Assembly (NCBI GenBank): GCA_937880335.1 | Contig: CALFLJ010000111.1 | Location: 1-16,475 of the forward strand | Reading direction: 5' to 3' | Length of the DNA: 16,475 nt | Origin: an uncultured Succinatimonas sp. | GTDB taxonomy: Bacteria > Pseudomonadota > Gammaproteobacteria > Enterobacterales > Succinivibrionaceae | Part shown: positions 1 through 7,030 of the stretch, piece after piece | Position numbering within the stretch: position 1 is the first letter of the stretch | How the letters are laid out: each line of letters starts with the position of its first letter | The notes under the pieces: generated by a model | What the model was told of the DNA's origin: nothing | Seen by the model: only the letters and a program-made list of their open reading frames with translations | Database searches by the model: none | Program-made: the position numbers and the translations under genes

Positions 1-24
1 AGTCTTTTTATTAGAAATGAATTG

Positions 25-936
25 TTAAAACTTTAAGCGCTGTTTGAGATTGTAAAGAGCACCCATCATACCGGCACTATTGCCTAAGTTTGCAAAGGAA
101 ATCTTTGTAGATTCAAAGACAATGGGGCGTAGCTTGTCTTTAAGAGACTCCTCAATGATTGGTCTTAAGTAATTGCCTCTAACCATAATGCCCCCTCCTA
201 AGATAATACATTGTGGATTTTGGGCACATACTACATTACAAATTCCATCAGTAAGATTATCTACAAGTTCTAAAATTGCTTCCTGGGCTTTTTTATCTCC
301 GTTTTCGGCAGCATCAAAAATGATTTTTCCGTTAACATTTTCAACAGGTTGTAAAGTTTTAGTAGCATAGTTTTTAACTAAAGCTGTGGTAGTTGCCAAA
401 TTATGTAATATTCCCTTAGGAGTACGCATATAAGCAATTTCACCAGCTGAGTTAGATGCTCCACTTACTAAACTTCCATTTACAATCATGGCACCACCTA
501 TGGAGGTTCCAATCGTCATGCAAAATACATCGTGACAACCACGACCGCCACCTAACCACATTTCTCCTAATGCAGCACAGTTAACGTCATTTTCAACAGT
601 GCAGGGGAGGTTAAATTCTTTCTCAATTATTTCCTTAAAGTTAACACCTGTGTAATCAGGTATAGCATCAGGAAGAGAGTAGACAATCTCACAAGTTTCA
701 GGGTTTACCATTCCGGCTGTGGAAATACCTACAGCTTTAATATTTCCCTTATACTCTTCTTGTGATAAAGCATTGGTAATAATAGCTTTGACTTTTGAAA
801 TAATACCAGGACCGCCATGAGCCTTAGCTTCTGTAGGAATTTCACTTGAGCATAAAAGTTTTCCTTCTACAGTAGAAACGCCTGATTTGATTGCAGTACC
901 GCCAATATCGATAAGAATAATGAGATCCTGTGTCAT
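25..936 (-). CDS. nanK: ROK-family sugar kinase, probable N-acetylmannosamine kinase
   Basis: Cytoplasmic kinase expected to phosphorylate ManNAc to ManNAc-6-P with ATP, the step between NanA and NanE. Seen: ROK phosphate loop DIGGTAIKSG near the N-terminus, the catalytic END motif (VENDVNCAALGE, Asp about 117) and a GTSIGGAM glycine-rich segment. The usual ROK zinc site is absent: GEIGH is replaced by GEIAYM and no CxCGxxGC cysteine cluster follows; instead there is LATTTALV, as in BglK-like ROK kinases. The frame extends to an ATG at 957, but the ATG at 936 has a GGA nine bases upstream and starts directly before the ROK fold, giving 303 aa; the upstream ATG has no Shine-Dalgarno. It is last in the nan operon, downstream of a hairpin behind the symporter gene. 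ManNAc specificity is inferred from context; a glucokinase or GlcNAc kinase role is possible. Confidence 0.85.
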   Translation of the reverse strand: MTQDLIILIDIGGTAIKSGVSTVEGKLLCSSEIPTEAKAHGGPGIISKVKAIITNALSQEEYKGNIKAVGISTAGMVNPETCEIVYSLPDAIPDYTGVNFKEIIEKEFNLPCTVENDVNCAALGEMWLGGGRGCHDVFCMTIGTSIGGAMIVNGSLVSGASNSAGEIAYMRTPKGILHNLATTTALVKNYATKTLQPVENVNGKIIFDAAENGDKKAQEAILELVDNLTDGICNVVCAQNPQCIILGGGIMVRGNYLRPIIEESLKDKLRPIVFESTKISFANLGNSAGMMGALYNLKQRLKF

Positions 937-965
937 TTTATTTATTCCAAAAGTCATAGTTATTG

Positions 966-996
966 AAAAATACAGGGGTATTCCCCCTGTATTTTT
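966..996 (-). terminator. Hairpin between symporter gene and nanK
   Basis: Perfect 13-bp inverted repeat (966-978 with 984-996, 5-nt loop) with a GC core and A/T-rich ends, followed in the minus direction by TTTTTCAATA. It has the form of an intrinsic terminator 3' of the symporter gene, yet nanK starts about 30 bp beyond it with no obvious promoter between. It may therefore be a partial terminator or mRNA-end stabiliser that lowers nanK expression. Confidence 0.65.
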
Positions 997-1008
997 ATTC
1001 GTAGTTAA

Positions 1009-2544
1009 TTACTTTTTAGTTGCAGTGAAGTAGGTTGAGCCTTCAGGTGCAATATACTCTTTACCGGTTAATAAGTATTGAACCTTAGAAACAATGATTC
1101 CGGTGAAAGTAGTAATGATGATGGTTATAACTGAGTATGCCCAGAAGTTGATGGACGGTACATAGTATTTGCAATAGAGCACAACAGCCATTGATACGAT
1201 GAAGCCTACGAATGCGCCTAATGCAGTGGTCTTACGGGTAAAGGCACCCATTACGAAGATACCTGCTAAGGCACCTAAGGCTAAGCCTAAGAATGAGTTG
1301 AAGAGCTCATAGGCAGACTTAACGTCGGAGCGTGCTAACCACATAGCTACGATGATAGCGAAGATACCGATACCTAAAGATACGTACTGAGCGATCTTAG
1401 TTTGTGTCTTGTTGCTCATGTTAGGAGAGATCTGAGACTGAATGTCGAGAACCCAAGAGGTAGCAACAGAGTTAATACCAGTTGATAAGGTAGACTGAGA
1501 TGCAGCATATAAAGCTGAGAGTAAAATACCGGTTACACCAACAGGTAGCTGATAGGTCATGAAGTAAGCGAATACTAAGTCACGACGGCCAGCAATTTCC
1601 TCGGAAATAAGATCCGGGTTTTGAGTGTAGTAGAGGTATAAGCAAGTACCAACTAAGTAGAATACGGATGCTGCGAAGATAGATAAAACGCCGTTACCGA
1701 TGGTCATCTTAGTTAAGGTCTTAACATCAGTAGTAGTGGTGAAACGCTGTACAACGTCCTGGGAGGAAACGTATGAGCAGAAGGTTGATAAACCGCCACC
1801 AACTAAGGTTAAGAGTACAGAGGTACCTAGGAGATTAGTCCAGTCGATCCATTCCTCGGTGTCAGATAAGAAACGGCCACCAGTGGTTAAACTCTCGGTA
1901 ATGTCGGATACACCACCATTTAAAGAGCAAACTAAGTAGACTAAGGTTAAGGTAATACCACCAATTAAGATTACACCTTGAATGAAGTCAGTCCACAAAA
2001 CTGCTTTAAGACCACCAGTATAGGAGTAAACGATAGCAATAGCACCCATAGCGATGATTAAAATATCAACATTGATGCCAGAAAGTTTTGCTAAGGCTAA
2101 GCAAGGTAAGTACATCACGATGGACATACGACCTAACTGGAAGATAACGAACATTAAAGCACCTAAGACACGTAATGCACGTGAGCCATAACGGAGCTCT
2201 AAATAGTGATAAGCAGTATCAATACCTAACTTAGCATATACTGGTAAGAAGAACTTGATAGTTAAAGGAATTGCAATGATCATACCGATCTGAGCAAACC
2301 ATAATAACCAAGAACCAGCATAAGAGTTACCAGCTAAGGCTAAGAAAGAGATAGGGGATAATAAGGTTGCGAAGATGGATACGCAGGTAACCCACCACGG
2401 CACTGAGCCGTCACCTTTGAAGAATTCTTTACCCTGCATCTCTTTTTTAGAGAAATATAAACCGGCTAAAAGCACGGCAATCATATAGACTACGAGGACT
2501 GTTGTATCAATCCATGTAAATCCTTCTAATGTTCCAACGTCCAT
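1009..2544 (-). CDS. nanT: Sodium:solute symporter (SSS family), sialic-acid transporter
   Basis: Inner-membrane sodium-coupled importer, probably for N-acetylneuraminate, 511 aa with about 13 hydrophobic segments. It reads like Proteus mirabilis SiaT: TM1 FATLLSPISF, TM3 QLGRMSIV, TM5 WTDFIQG, the SQDVVQRF motif and TM8 AASQSTLSTGINS. By recall alignment to SiaT, the carboxylate-binding Arg is R139, the ligand-contacting Gln is Q85, Na2-site residues are A59, L62, A348, S351 and T352, and the extra Na3 site has D186, S354 and T355. Thr58 of SiaT is replaced by Leu61, so the sugar pocket is not identical. Start at 2544 has AAGGAG five bases upstream. It lies between nanA and nanK in the same orientation, which supports sialic acid over other SSS substrates. 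The symbol is by role only: E. coli NanT is an unrelated MFS protein. Confidence 0.88.
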   Translation of the reverse strand: MDVGTLEGFTWIDTTVLVVYMIAVLLAGLYFSKKEMQGKEFFKGDGSVPWWVTCVSIFATLLSPISFLALAGNSYAGSWLLWFAQIGMIIAIPLTIKFFLPVYAKLGIDTAYHYLELRYGSRALRVLGALMFVIFQLGRMSIVMYLPCLALAKLSGINVDILIIAMGAIAIVYSYTGGLKAVLWTDFIQGVILIGGITLTLVYLVCSLNGGVSDITESLTTGGRFLSDTEEWIDWTNLLGTSVLLTLVGGGLSTFCSYVSSQDVVQRFTTTTDVKTLTKMTIGNGVLSIFAASVFYLVGTCLYLYYTQNPDLISEEIAGRRDLVFAYFMTYQLPVGVTGILLSALYAASQSTLSTGINSVATSWVLDIQSQISPNMSNKTQTKIAQYVSLGIGIFAIIVAMWLARSDVKSAYELFNSFLGLALGALAGIFVMGAFTRKTTALGAFVGFIVSMAVVLYCKYYVPSINFWAYSVITIIITTFTGIIVSKVQYLLTGKEYIAPEGSTYFTATKK

Positions 2545-2601
2545 GGGGACTCCTTGTGATGTTATATAAAAAATTTTTTTAAATAATCTTAATTTTTAAG
2601 T

Positions 2602-2629
2602 AATCTCTCAGGATTTACCCTGAGAGATT
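2602..2629 (-). terminator. Intercistronic hairpin between nanA and symporter gene
   Basis: Perfect 11-bp stem (2602-2612 with 2619-2629) around a 6-nt loop. There is no U-run behind it in the minus direction (the sequence continues TACTTAAAAATTAAG), so it is a poor classical terminator. It is more likely a 3'-end stabiliser, processing site or weak attenuator within the operon. Confidence 0.5.
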
Positions 2630-2648
2630 TAGTTTGTTTGATTATTTA

Positions 2649-3533
2649 TTATTTGAAATATTTAGCGTAGATCTTCTTAGCGCCTTCAATCTGCTCTGCA
2701 GAGAACTCGCCCATAGGCTTGCGGCAAACACCAGCCTCAACACCAGCCTCTTGTAAGCAAATCTTTAAGGTACCATAGAGACCATTCTTTAATACGTCAG
2801 TAATGAAATCGTTAGTGACGTGTTGGATCTCTAAGGCTTCCTTGATCTTGCCCTGCTGAGCTAATTCAAAGATCTGACGAGCACGAACGCCATTTACGTT
2901 AAAGGTAGAACCGATAGCACCATCAACACCTAAAACAGTAGCAGGTAACATCATCTCATCGAAGCCTGCAAAGATTAAATGCTCAGGGAAGGCCTTGCGG
3001 AGACGCTCTAAGAGGTAGAAGTCTGCAGCAGTAAACTTAACACCTACAATCTTCTCATTCTCAAATAACTCAGCAAACTGCTCAACGGAGATATTAACGC
3101 CTGTTAAGAATGGAATGGAGTAAACAATCATACGATTGTCAACGCCATTTATGATGGTGTTGTAATAATCCTTGATCTCGTTGAAAGAGAACTTATAGTA
3201 GAAAGGAGTTACAGCTGATAAAGAGTCATAACCTAAATCAGTTGCAAGTTTTGCTAAGTAGCATGATTCTTTGATGTTTAAAGAACCAACCTGAGCAATA
3301 AGACGGATGTCATCCTTAGCCTCATCCTTAACAATCTTAAAGATACGCTCTTTATCTTCAGTTGCTAACATGAAGTTCTCACCAGTTGAACCACCAACAT
3401 AGAGACCATCGATCTTATTCACGTCAATGTTGTAGCGAACTAATTCACGAATGCCCTTTTCATTGATGTTGCCATCTTTATCAAAAGAGGTTAAAAGAGC
3501 AGAATATAAACCTTTTAAGTTAGTGTTTTTCAT
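2649..3533 (-). CDS. nanA: N-acetylneuraminate lyase
   Basis: Cytoplasmic class I aldolase of the DHDPS/NAL family that cleaves Neu5Ac to ManNAc and pyruvate. Seen in a 294-aa protein: GGSTGE carboxylate-binding motif (47-52), the Tyr in VYSIPFLTG (Y138), Schiff-base lysine in VGVKFTA (K166), and GFDEM and GAIGSTFNVNG, which are lyase-type rather than DHDPS-type. GVKFTAADF and the rest of the chain resemble Haemophilus-type NanA more than E. coli NanA. The frame opens with a TTG at 3545, but the ATG at 3533 has GGAG six bases upstream and begins MKNTNLKGLYSAL, matching the family N-terminus, so that start is preferred. It follows nanE by 28 bp with no hairpin between them, the tightest junction in the operon. 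Confidence 0.96.
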   Translation of the reverse strand: MKNTNLKGLYSALLTSFDKDGNINEKGIRELVRYNIDVNKIDGLYVGGSTGENFMLATEDKERIFKIVKDEAKDDIRLIAQVGSLNIKESCYLAKLATDLGYDSLSAVTPFYYKFSFNEIKDYYNTIINGVDNRMIVYSIPFLTGVNISVEQFAELFENEKIVGVKFTAADFYLLERLRKAFPEHLIFAGFDEMMLPATVLGVDGAIGSTFNVNGVRARQIFELAQQGKIKEALEIQHVTNDFITDVLKNGLYGTLKICLQEAGVEAGVCRKPMGEFSAEQIEGAKKIYAKYFK

Positions 3534-3561
3534 GTGTGTCTCCAAATATCAATACTTAAAA

Positions 3562-4239
3562 TTATTTCTCAGATGGTAATGCATCAATAAACCACTTACC
3601 AATTACCTGTGGTCTTGTGATAGCGGAACCTACAATAGCGCCATAAGCACCAACGTCATAAGCGTTCTTTAAATCCTCAGGGGTGTTGATACGACCTTCG
3701 GCAAATACAGGAATAGTTAAAGTTGCAGCTAATCTTGCAACTAATCCTAAATCAGGACCTGGACGCTTTTTAGTGTAAGGGGTATAACCTGACAAAGTTG
3801 TAGAAATAGCATCAAATCCAATATTTTGGGCATTGATACCTTCCTCGTCGTTAGAAATATCAGCTAAGGACAGACGACCTGCGTCTTTTATCATCTTAAC
3901 TAAGTCCTCAAGTTTGTCACCATTTGGACGGTCACGTAAGGTAGCATCTAAAGCTATTACTTCACAGCCACAGTCGATGAGCTCTTGAATTTCCTTCTTA
4001 GTAGGAGTGATATAGATTTCACTGTCAGGATAGTTGCGCTTGATTAAGCCTATAACAGGCAGACCTGTAACTTTCTTAATTTCAACGATATCCTCAACAG
4101 ACTGGCAACGAATTGCAACGGCACCAACCTGTTTTGCAGCCAAGGCCATACGTCCCATGATAAAGGAACTGTGCAATGGCTCATCAGGCAATGCCTGACA
4201 GGAGATGATGAGCTTATTTTTAAACTGTTCAAATAACAT
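3562..4239 (-). CDS. nanE: N-acetylmannosamine-6-phosphate 2-epimerase
   Basis: Cytoplasmic TIM-barrel enzyme that converts ManNAc-6-P to GlcNAc-6-P, feeding NagA and NagB (not in this window). At 225 aa it has family length. Motifs: ISCQALPDEPLHSS at the N-terminus, GLIKRNY with the likely catalytic lysine K67, ALDATLRDRP, ADISNDEEG, and PVFAEGRINTPED with the likely catalytic glutamate E181 (equivalents of Lys66 and Glu180 of the Clostridium perfringens enzyme, from memory), plus the C-terminal phosphate-binding GAYGAIVGSAITRP. Start ATG at 4239 has AAGGA seven bases upstream. Two hairpins separate it from nanC, one with a T7 tail, so nanE-nanA may also be served by its own promoter in 4240-4306; no convincing -35/-10 pair was found there. 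Confidence 0.96.
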   Translation of the reverse strand: MLFEQFKNKLIISCQALPDEPLHSSFIMGRMALAAKQVGAVAIRCQSVEDIVEIKKVTGLPVIGLIKRNYPDSEIYITPTKKEIQELIDCGCEVIALDATLRDRPNGDKLEDLVKMIKDAGRLSLADISNDEEGINAQNIGFDAISTTLSGYTPYTKKRPGPDLGLVARLAATLTIPVFAEGRINTPEDLKNAYDVGAYGAIVGSAITRPQVIGKWFIDALPSEK

Positions 4240-4306
4240 GTTTAAGTCCTTAATAAATTTCTAAAACATAAATTACTGCATCTTTGTGTGCACTAATTTA
4301 TACTCT

Positions 4307-4340
4307 AAAAAAATGCTTATAAATATTTTTATTTATAAGC
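4307..4340 (-). terminator. Rho-independent-type hairpin between nanC and nanE
   Basis: Perfect 11-bp AT-rich stem (4315-4325 with 4330-4340), TTTT/AAAA loop, followed on the minus strand by a run of seven T (4307-4313). The plus side also has a T-run, so it could act both ways. It lies just downstream of the GC-rich hairpin at 4351-4373 and would end or reduce the nanM-nanC transcript ahead of nanE. Confidence 0.6.
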
Positions 4341-4350
4341 TTTTTAAGTA

Positions 4351-4373
4351 ACCCCACCAAATTCTGGTGGGGT
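4351..4373 (-). terminator. GC-rich hairpin downstream of nanC
   Basis: Perfect 9-bp stem with a CCCC/GGGG core (4351-4359 with 4365-4373) and 5-nt loop, about 28 bp after the nanC stop codon. In the minus direction it is followed by TTACTTAAAAAG, not a clean U-run. It may protect the 3' end of the nanC message while the next hairpin terminates. Confidence 0.5.
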
Positions 4374-4400
4374 AAGTGGATTTATACCTTCACCCAAATA

Positions 4401-5141
4401 TTAGAAGGAATACTGAACGCCAACACGGAAACGGGTCTGACGGCCTGATTTGTCAGCTGTACCAGGGGCGGCGATGTTACCAACCTCAAAGTATGGAGTC
4501 CACTGACCGATCTTGTAGTTGATAGCTACGTTGTGCTCGTAGTTATAACCGTTACCATTGTACATGTGACGGGTTTCACCAGTTTTAGGATCATCCTCTA
4601 AAGCCCACATGTGAGTATAGTTATAAGTAATACCAACCTTACCAATCTTGTAGCCTAACCAGGCGTCGATACGAGCATTCTTCTGGTCAACCTTTTCGCC
4701 ATCATAGCGCCAGTAGTCAAAACGAGGACGGATTGCAGTCCAAAGACCGAAGTCGGTGTTGTACTGTAAGCGAACATAAGGCTTGTAACCTGTGGTATTA
4801 GATACAGACTCGGTGATGATACCAGGTGTTACAACGAATCCTGAGTTAGGAACCTTGTAAGACCACCATAAACTCATTTCGGTAGCATTGGTACCAAAGT
4901 CACCCCATTGACCCTCGTGATAATCATCGGTACCTGGTTTATCATCACCCCAGGAGTGGAAAGAAGAATCAACATAGAAGCCAACACCGTTATCAAAACC
5001 TGCGATAACGCAGATGCGGTCATAGTTCTCACCGTAGTGGTCACGGTAGTCATGACGATAGTCTAAGGTCCAATTAGCAGCTAAAGTTGCGGTAGAGATT
5101 GTTAAAGCAGCAATTGCTACAGCCAGTTTCTTCATTTTCAT
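4401..5141 (-). CDS. nanC: KdgM/NanC-family outer-membrane porin, probable sialic-acid channel
   Basis: Outer-membrane beta-barrel expected to let sialic acid into the periplasm. It is 246 aa: a signal peptide (residues 1 to about 21, MKMKKLAVAIAALTISTATLA), then mature sequence starting ANWTLDYRHDYRDHY, the KdgM-like opening. Alternating aromatic/hydrophobic strands follow (for example LWTAIRPRFDYWRYDG, KVGITYNYTHMWA), with a C-terminal strand RFRVGVQYSF ending in Phe as recognised by the BAM machinery. Length suits a 12-strand NanC/KdgM barrel. Start has AGGA nine bases upstream. Position right after nanM and upstream of nanE supports the sialic-acid assignment; KdgM proteins for oligogalacturonate look similar, so specificity rests on context. 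Confidence 0.88.
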   Translation of the reverse strand: MKMKKLAVAIAALTISTATLAANWTLDYRHDYRDHYGENYDRICVIAGFDNGVGFYVDSSFHSWGDDKPGTDDYHEGQWGDFGTNATEMSLWWSYKVPNSGFVVTPGIITESVSNTTGYKPYVRLQYNTDFGLWTAIRPRFDYWRYDGEKVDQKNARIDAWLGYKIGKVGITYNYTHMWALEDDPKTGETRHMYNGNGYNYEHNVAINYKIGQWTPYFEVGNIAAPGTADKSGRQTRFRVGVQYSF

Positions 5142-5171
5142 TGTATAATTTCCTTTACAACATCTAAATTT

Positions 5172-5201
5172 GGTGCGGCTCTGTTTTTACAAGGTCGCAC
5201 C
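5172..5201. terminator. Hairpin between nanM and nanC
   Basis: GGTGCG (5172-5177) pairs with CGCACC (5196-5201) around an 18-nt loop that can pair only weakly. The run of seven T (5203-5209) is on the plus-strand side, antisense to the operon. In the sense (minus) direction the stem is preceded by A7 and followed by AAATTTAG. As a sense terminator it is weak; it could block antisense transcription or cap the 3' end of nanM. Confidence 0.4.
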
Positions 5202-5213
5202 CTTTTTTTATTA

Positions 5214-6353
5214 TTATTTCTCAATAACTAACTTGCCATCAGCAAATGACATAGTCATTACTTGAGAAGTAGGCTTACCACCAGTGGTTTCACCGCCAAC
5301 TAAAATGATACGGTCACCATCCTGTAGAGCCAAACCGTAGCCTAAAGGTAAAGGTAGTTTGCCTACATTTGCCCATTGGCTACCATCATAAGCATAAACC
5401 TCATCACGCCAGGTCTTAGTTAAGCCCTTGTGTGCAAAGTTTTTGCCGTTGGCATAAGCTACAGTGGAGCCCGGGAAGTTAGCACCGCCTGCAACTAATA
5501 CCATATGATTTGATACACCGGCAAAAGCACCGGCTACGCCTTCCTGAACATCAGAGCCTTCAGGAGCAACTAAATCCTGTAATGCACTCCACTTAAGTCC
5601 ATAGTTCTCAACACTGAACTGACTTACAGCTGCGGTGCGAAGACCTGGTTTACGCTCACCGTTGATTACGGTAACAGTATTGCCATCAACAGCTAAAGCA
5701 GAACCTGCGGTACCTAAAGTTGGCATCTGACCTAAGCTTGCCCAGTCGTTGGTCTCTGGGTTATAAGCTAATACTTCACGATTGAAGAAGTAGTCTTCGC
5801 ATTTTTTACCTGTATAAGTTGCATTGATTGCGTCAAGTAATGCCTGATTACCAGCAGCAGCTTCAATGTCCTCAAAGTAGCCATCAAAGATAGCCTTATT
5901 TACAGAACCAACAATGATAGCAATCTTGTTATCAACTGTGGTGGCAGCGTGACCGGTTAGACCAAATGGGGAGCGGGTCATAACCTTTTCCCAGGTATCG
6001 TTTTTGATGTCATAGCTGTAAACATCATTTAAAGTACCAATACGGGTTGCATCAGGAGTAGCTTTACCAGCACCACCAAATACATAGATCTTGCCATTTA
6101 AAACAACAGACTGAGCCTGATCACGAGGTGTGCCGATAAAGGAAGCAATTTCCTCCCATTGAGGGGTCTCTGCTTTGGTATCAAGTTTGTACCAGTTCTG
6201 ACCTGCGGTGCCTAAACCCATATAGATGACACCATCAACTAATGCGCCAGTACCAGACTTAAAAGCAACTGGAGTATCAGGCAGAGATGCGGCCATAGCA
6301 CTTGTGCAGAAAGTTGCAGTGGCTAAAGCCAGAGCGGAAATTATCTTCTTCAT
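5214..6353 (-). CDS. nanM: N-acetylneuraminate epimerase (kelch mutarotase)
   Basis: Periplasmic enzyme that speeds alpha-to-beta anomerisation of free sialic acid released by sialidases. It is 379 aa: signal peptide (1 to about 21, ending SAMA|ASLP), then a six-bladed kelch propeller with recurring GG plus Y...W units (VFGGAG, IIVGSV, LVAGGAN, ILVGGET). NanM hallmarks are present: FGLTGHAATTV, INGERKPGLRT carrying Glu233 and Arg239 six residues apart like catalytic Glu209/Arg215 of E. coli NanM (numbers from memory), GGANFPGSTVAYANGKNFAHKGL, and GGETTGGKP near the end. Start at 6353 has AAGGA eight bases upstream. First gene of the operon, directly behind the best promoter in the divergent region. 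Confidence 0.95.
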   Translation of the reverse strand: MKKIISALALATATFCTSAMAASLPDTPVAFKSGTGALVDGVIYMGLGTAGQNWYKLDTKAETPQWEEIASFIGTPRDQAQSVVLNGKIYVFGGAGKATPDATRIGTLNDVYSYDIKNDTWEKVMTRSPFGLTGHAATTVDNKIAIIVGSVNKAIFDGYFEDIEAAAGNQALLDAINATYTGKKCEDYFFNREVLAYNPETNDWASLGQMPTLGTAGSALAVDGNTVTVINGERKPGLRTAAVSQFSVENYGLKWSALQDLVAPEGSDVQEGVAGAFAGVSNHMVLVAGGANFPGSTVAYANGKNFAHKGLTKTWRDEVYAYDGSQWANVGKLPLPLGYGLALQDGDRIILVGGETTGGKPTSQVMTMSFADGKLVIEK

Positions 6354-6410
6354 TATTAAAATCCTTATATGTTGTTCTTTTACCTAAGAGTCAGGGTTTG
6401 AAAGTTAATA

Positions 6411-6425
6411 TGGAGTTAACTTTTA
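6411..6425. promoter_or_regulatory. TGGAGT half-site just downstream of predicted nanM start site
   Basis: TGGAGTTAACTTTTA. The left half matches the perfect palindrome at 6565-6579; the right half is degenerate. It lies at about +2 to +16 of the predicted nanM transcript, a repressing position, and inside the AAAGTTAA-N7-TTAACTTT inverted repeat (6401-6423). Confidence 0.4.
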
Positions 6426-6433
6426 CAGTGCTA

Positions 6434-6461
6434 AGTATAATCATGGAGTATTTTTTTACAA
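6434..6461 (-). promoter_or_regulatory. Predicted sigma-70 promoter of the nan operon
   Basis: Read on the minus strand: -35 TTGTAA (6456-6461), 16-bp spacer, -10 TATACT (6434-6439), start predicted near 6427, leaving a leader of about 73 nt to the nanM ATG. A TGGAGT half-site sits in the spacer and another just after the start, as expected for repression. Confidence 0.5.
6444..6458. promoter_or_regulatory. TGGAGT half-site in nanM promoter spacer
   Basis: TGGAGT at 6444-6449 followed by an A/T run; only the left half matches the palindrome. It is 33 bp, close to three helical turns, from the half-site at 6411 and lies between the -35 and -10 elements. Confidence 0.4.
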
Positions 6462-6478
6462 AATAATATTTAAAAATT

Positions 6479-6494
6479 TGTGATGTAGCTCCGC
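6479..6494. promoter_or_regulatory. Possible CRP site upstream of nanM promoter
   Basis: TGTGA-N6-TCCGC: perfect left half, weak right half (7 of 10 conserved positions). Its centre is about 60 bp upstream of the predicted nanM start, near the usual class I CRP spacing. Catabolite control of nan genes is known in Enterobacteria and Pasteurellaceae; here it is inference. Confidence 0.3.
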
Positions 6495-6564
6495 AAAACA
6501 AGTTAACTTATTGATTTTAGAAAATAAAGTATAGTATATTAAAAACAATGTATAAAATCTAGTT

Positions 6565-6579
6565 TGGAGTAAAACTCCA
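6565..6579. promoter_or_regulatory. Perfect palindrome TGGAGT-AAA-ACTCCA, candidate RpiR operator
   Basis: Fifteen-base perfect inverted repeat with a 3-nt centre, the most symmetric short site in the control region. Size and form suit an RpiR-family dimer. It lies about 140 bp upstream of the predicted nanM start and 466 bp upstream of rpiR. Related elements occur at 6411, 6444 and 7031. Confidence 0.5.
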
Positions 6580-7030
6580 TAATTTAAAGTTGTATATAAG
6601 TTATTGTTTGTCGTACAAATTTTTATAAAAATAAAAGAACTTGTTGATTTCAGATCTTTTAGCTAAGTTTTTTTATTGAAAGTTAATTACAGTGACGTTT
6701 AATTTGAGATAAAAATTAGATTTTTCTTAAAAGAAAGGATTAATAAAATTTTTTTAACTTGTGTATATGAAATATAGATTCTTTGAACTAAAGTATTAAA
6801 ATTGCGTTATAAAGGCCAAAGTTGCATTATAATTTGCTTAAAAATATAAAACCTAATCTTATATAAAGTAGAACATTTGCTCTTTATAAAGTTATCAAAA
6901 CAATTAAATTTTAATTTAAATATGTTTTTAATAAAAAGATTTTATTATATACCTTATAATTTAATTTTATGCTCAATCTTTACATATAACTTATTGAATA
7001 ATAACTAACTTTTAAAAAAATTTTTTTTAA

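Noticed and set aside
2649..3533. Dihydrodipicolinate synthase (dapA)
   Set aside because: Same family, but the GSTFNVNG and VGVKFTA regions and the nan operon context fit sialic-acid lyase.
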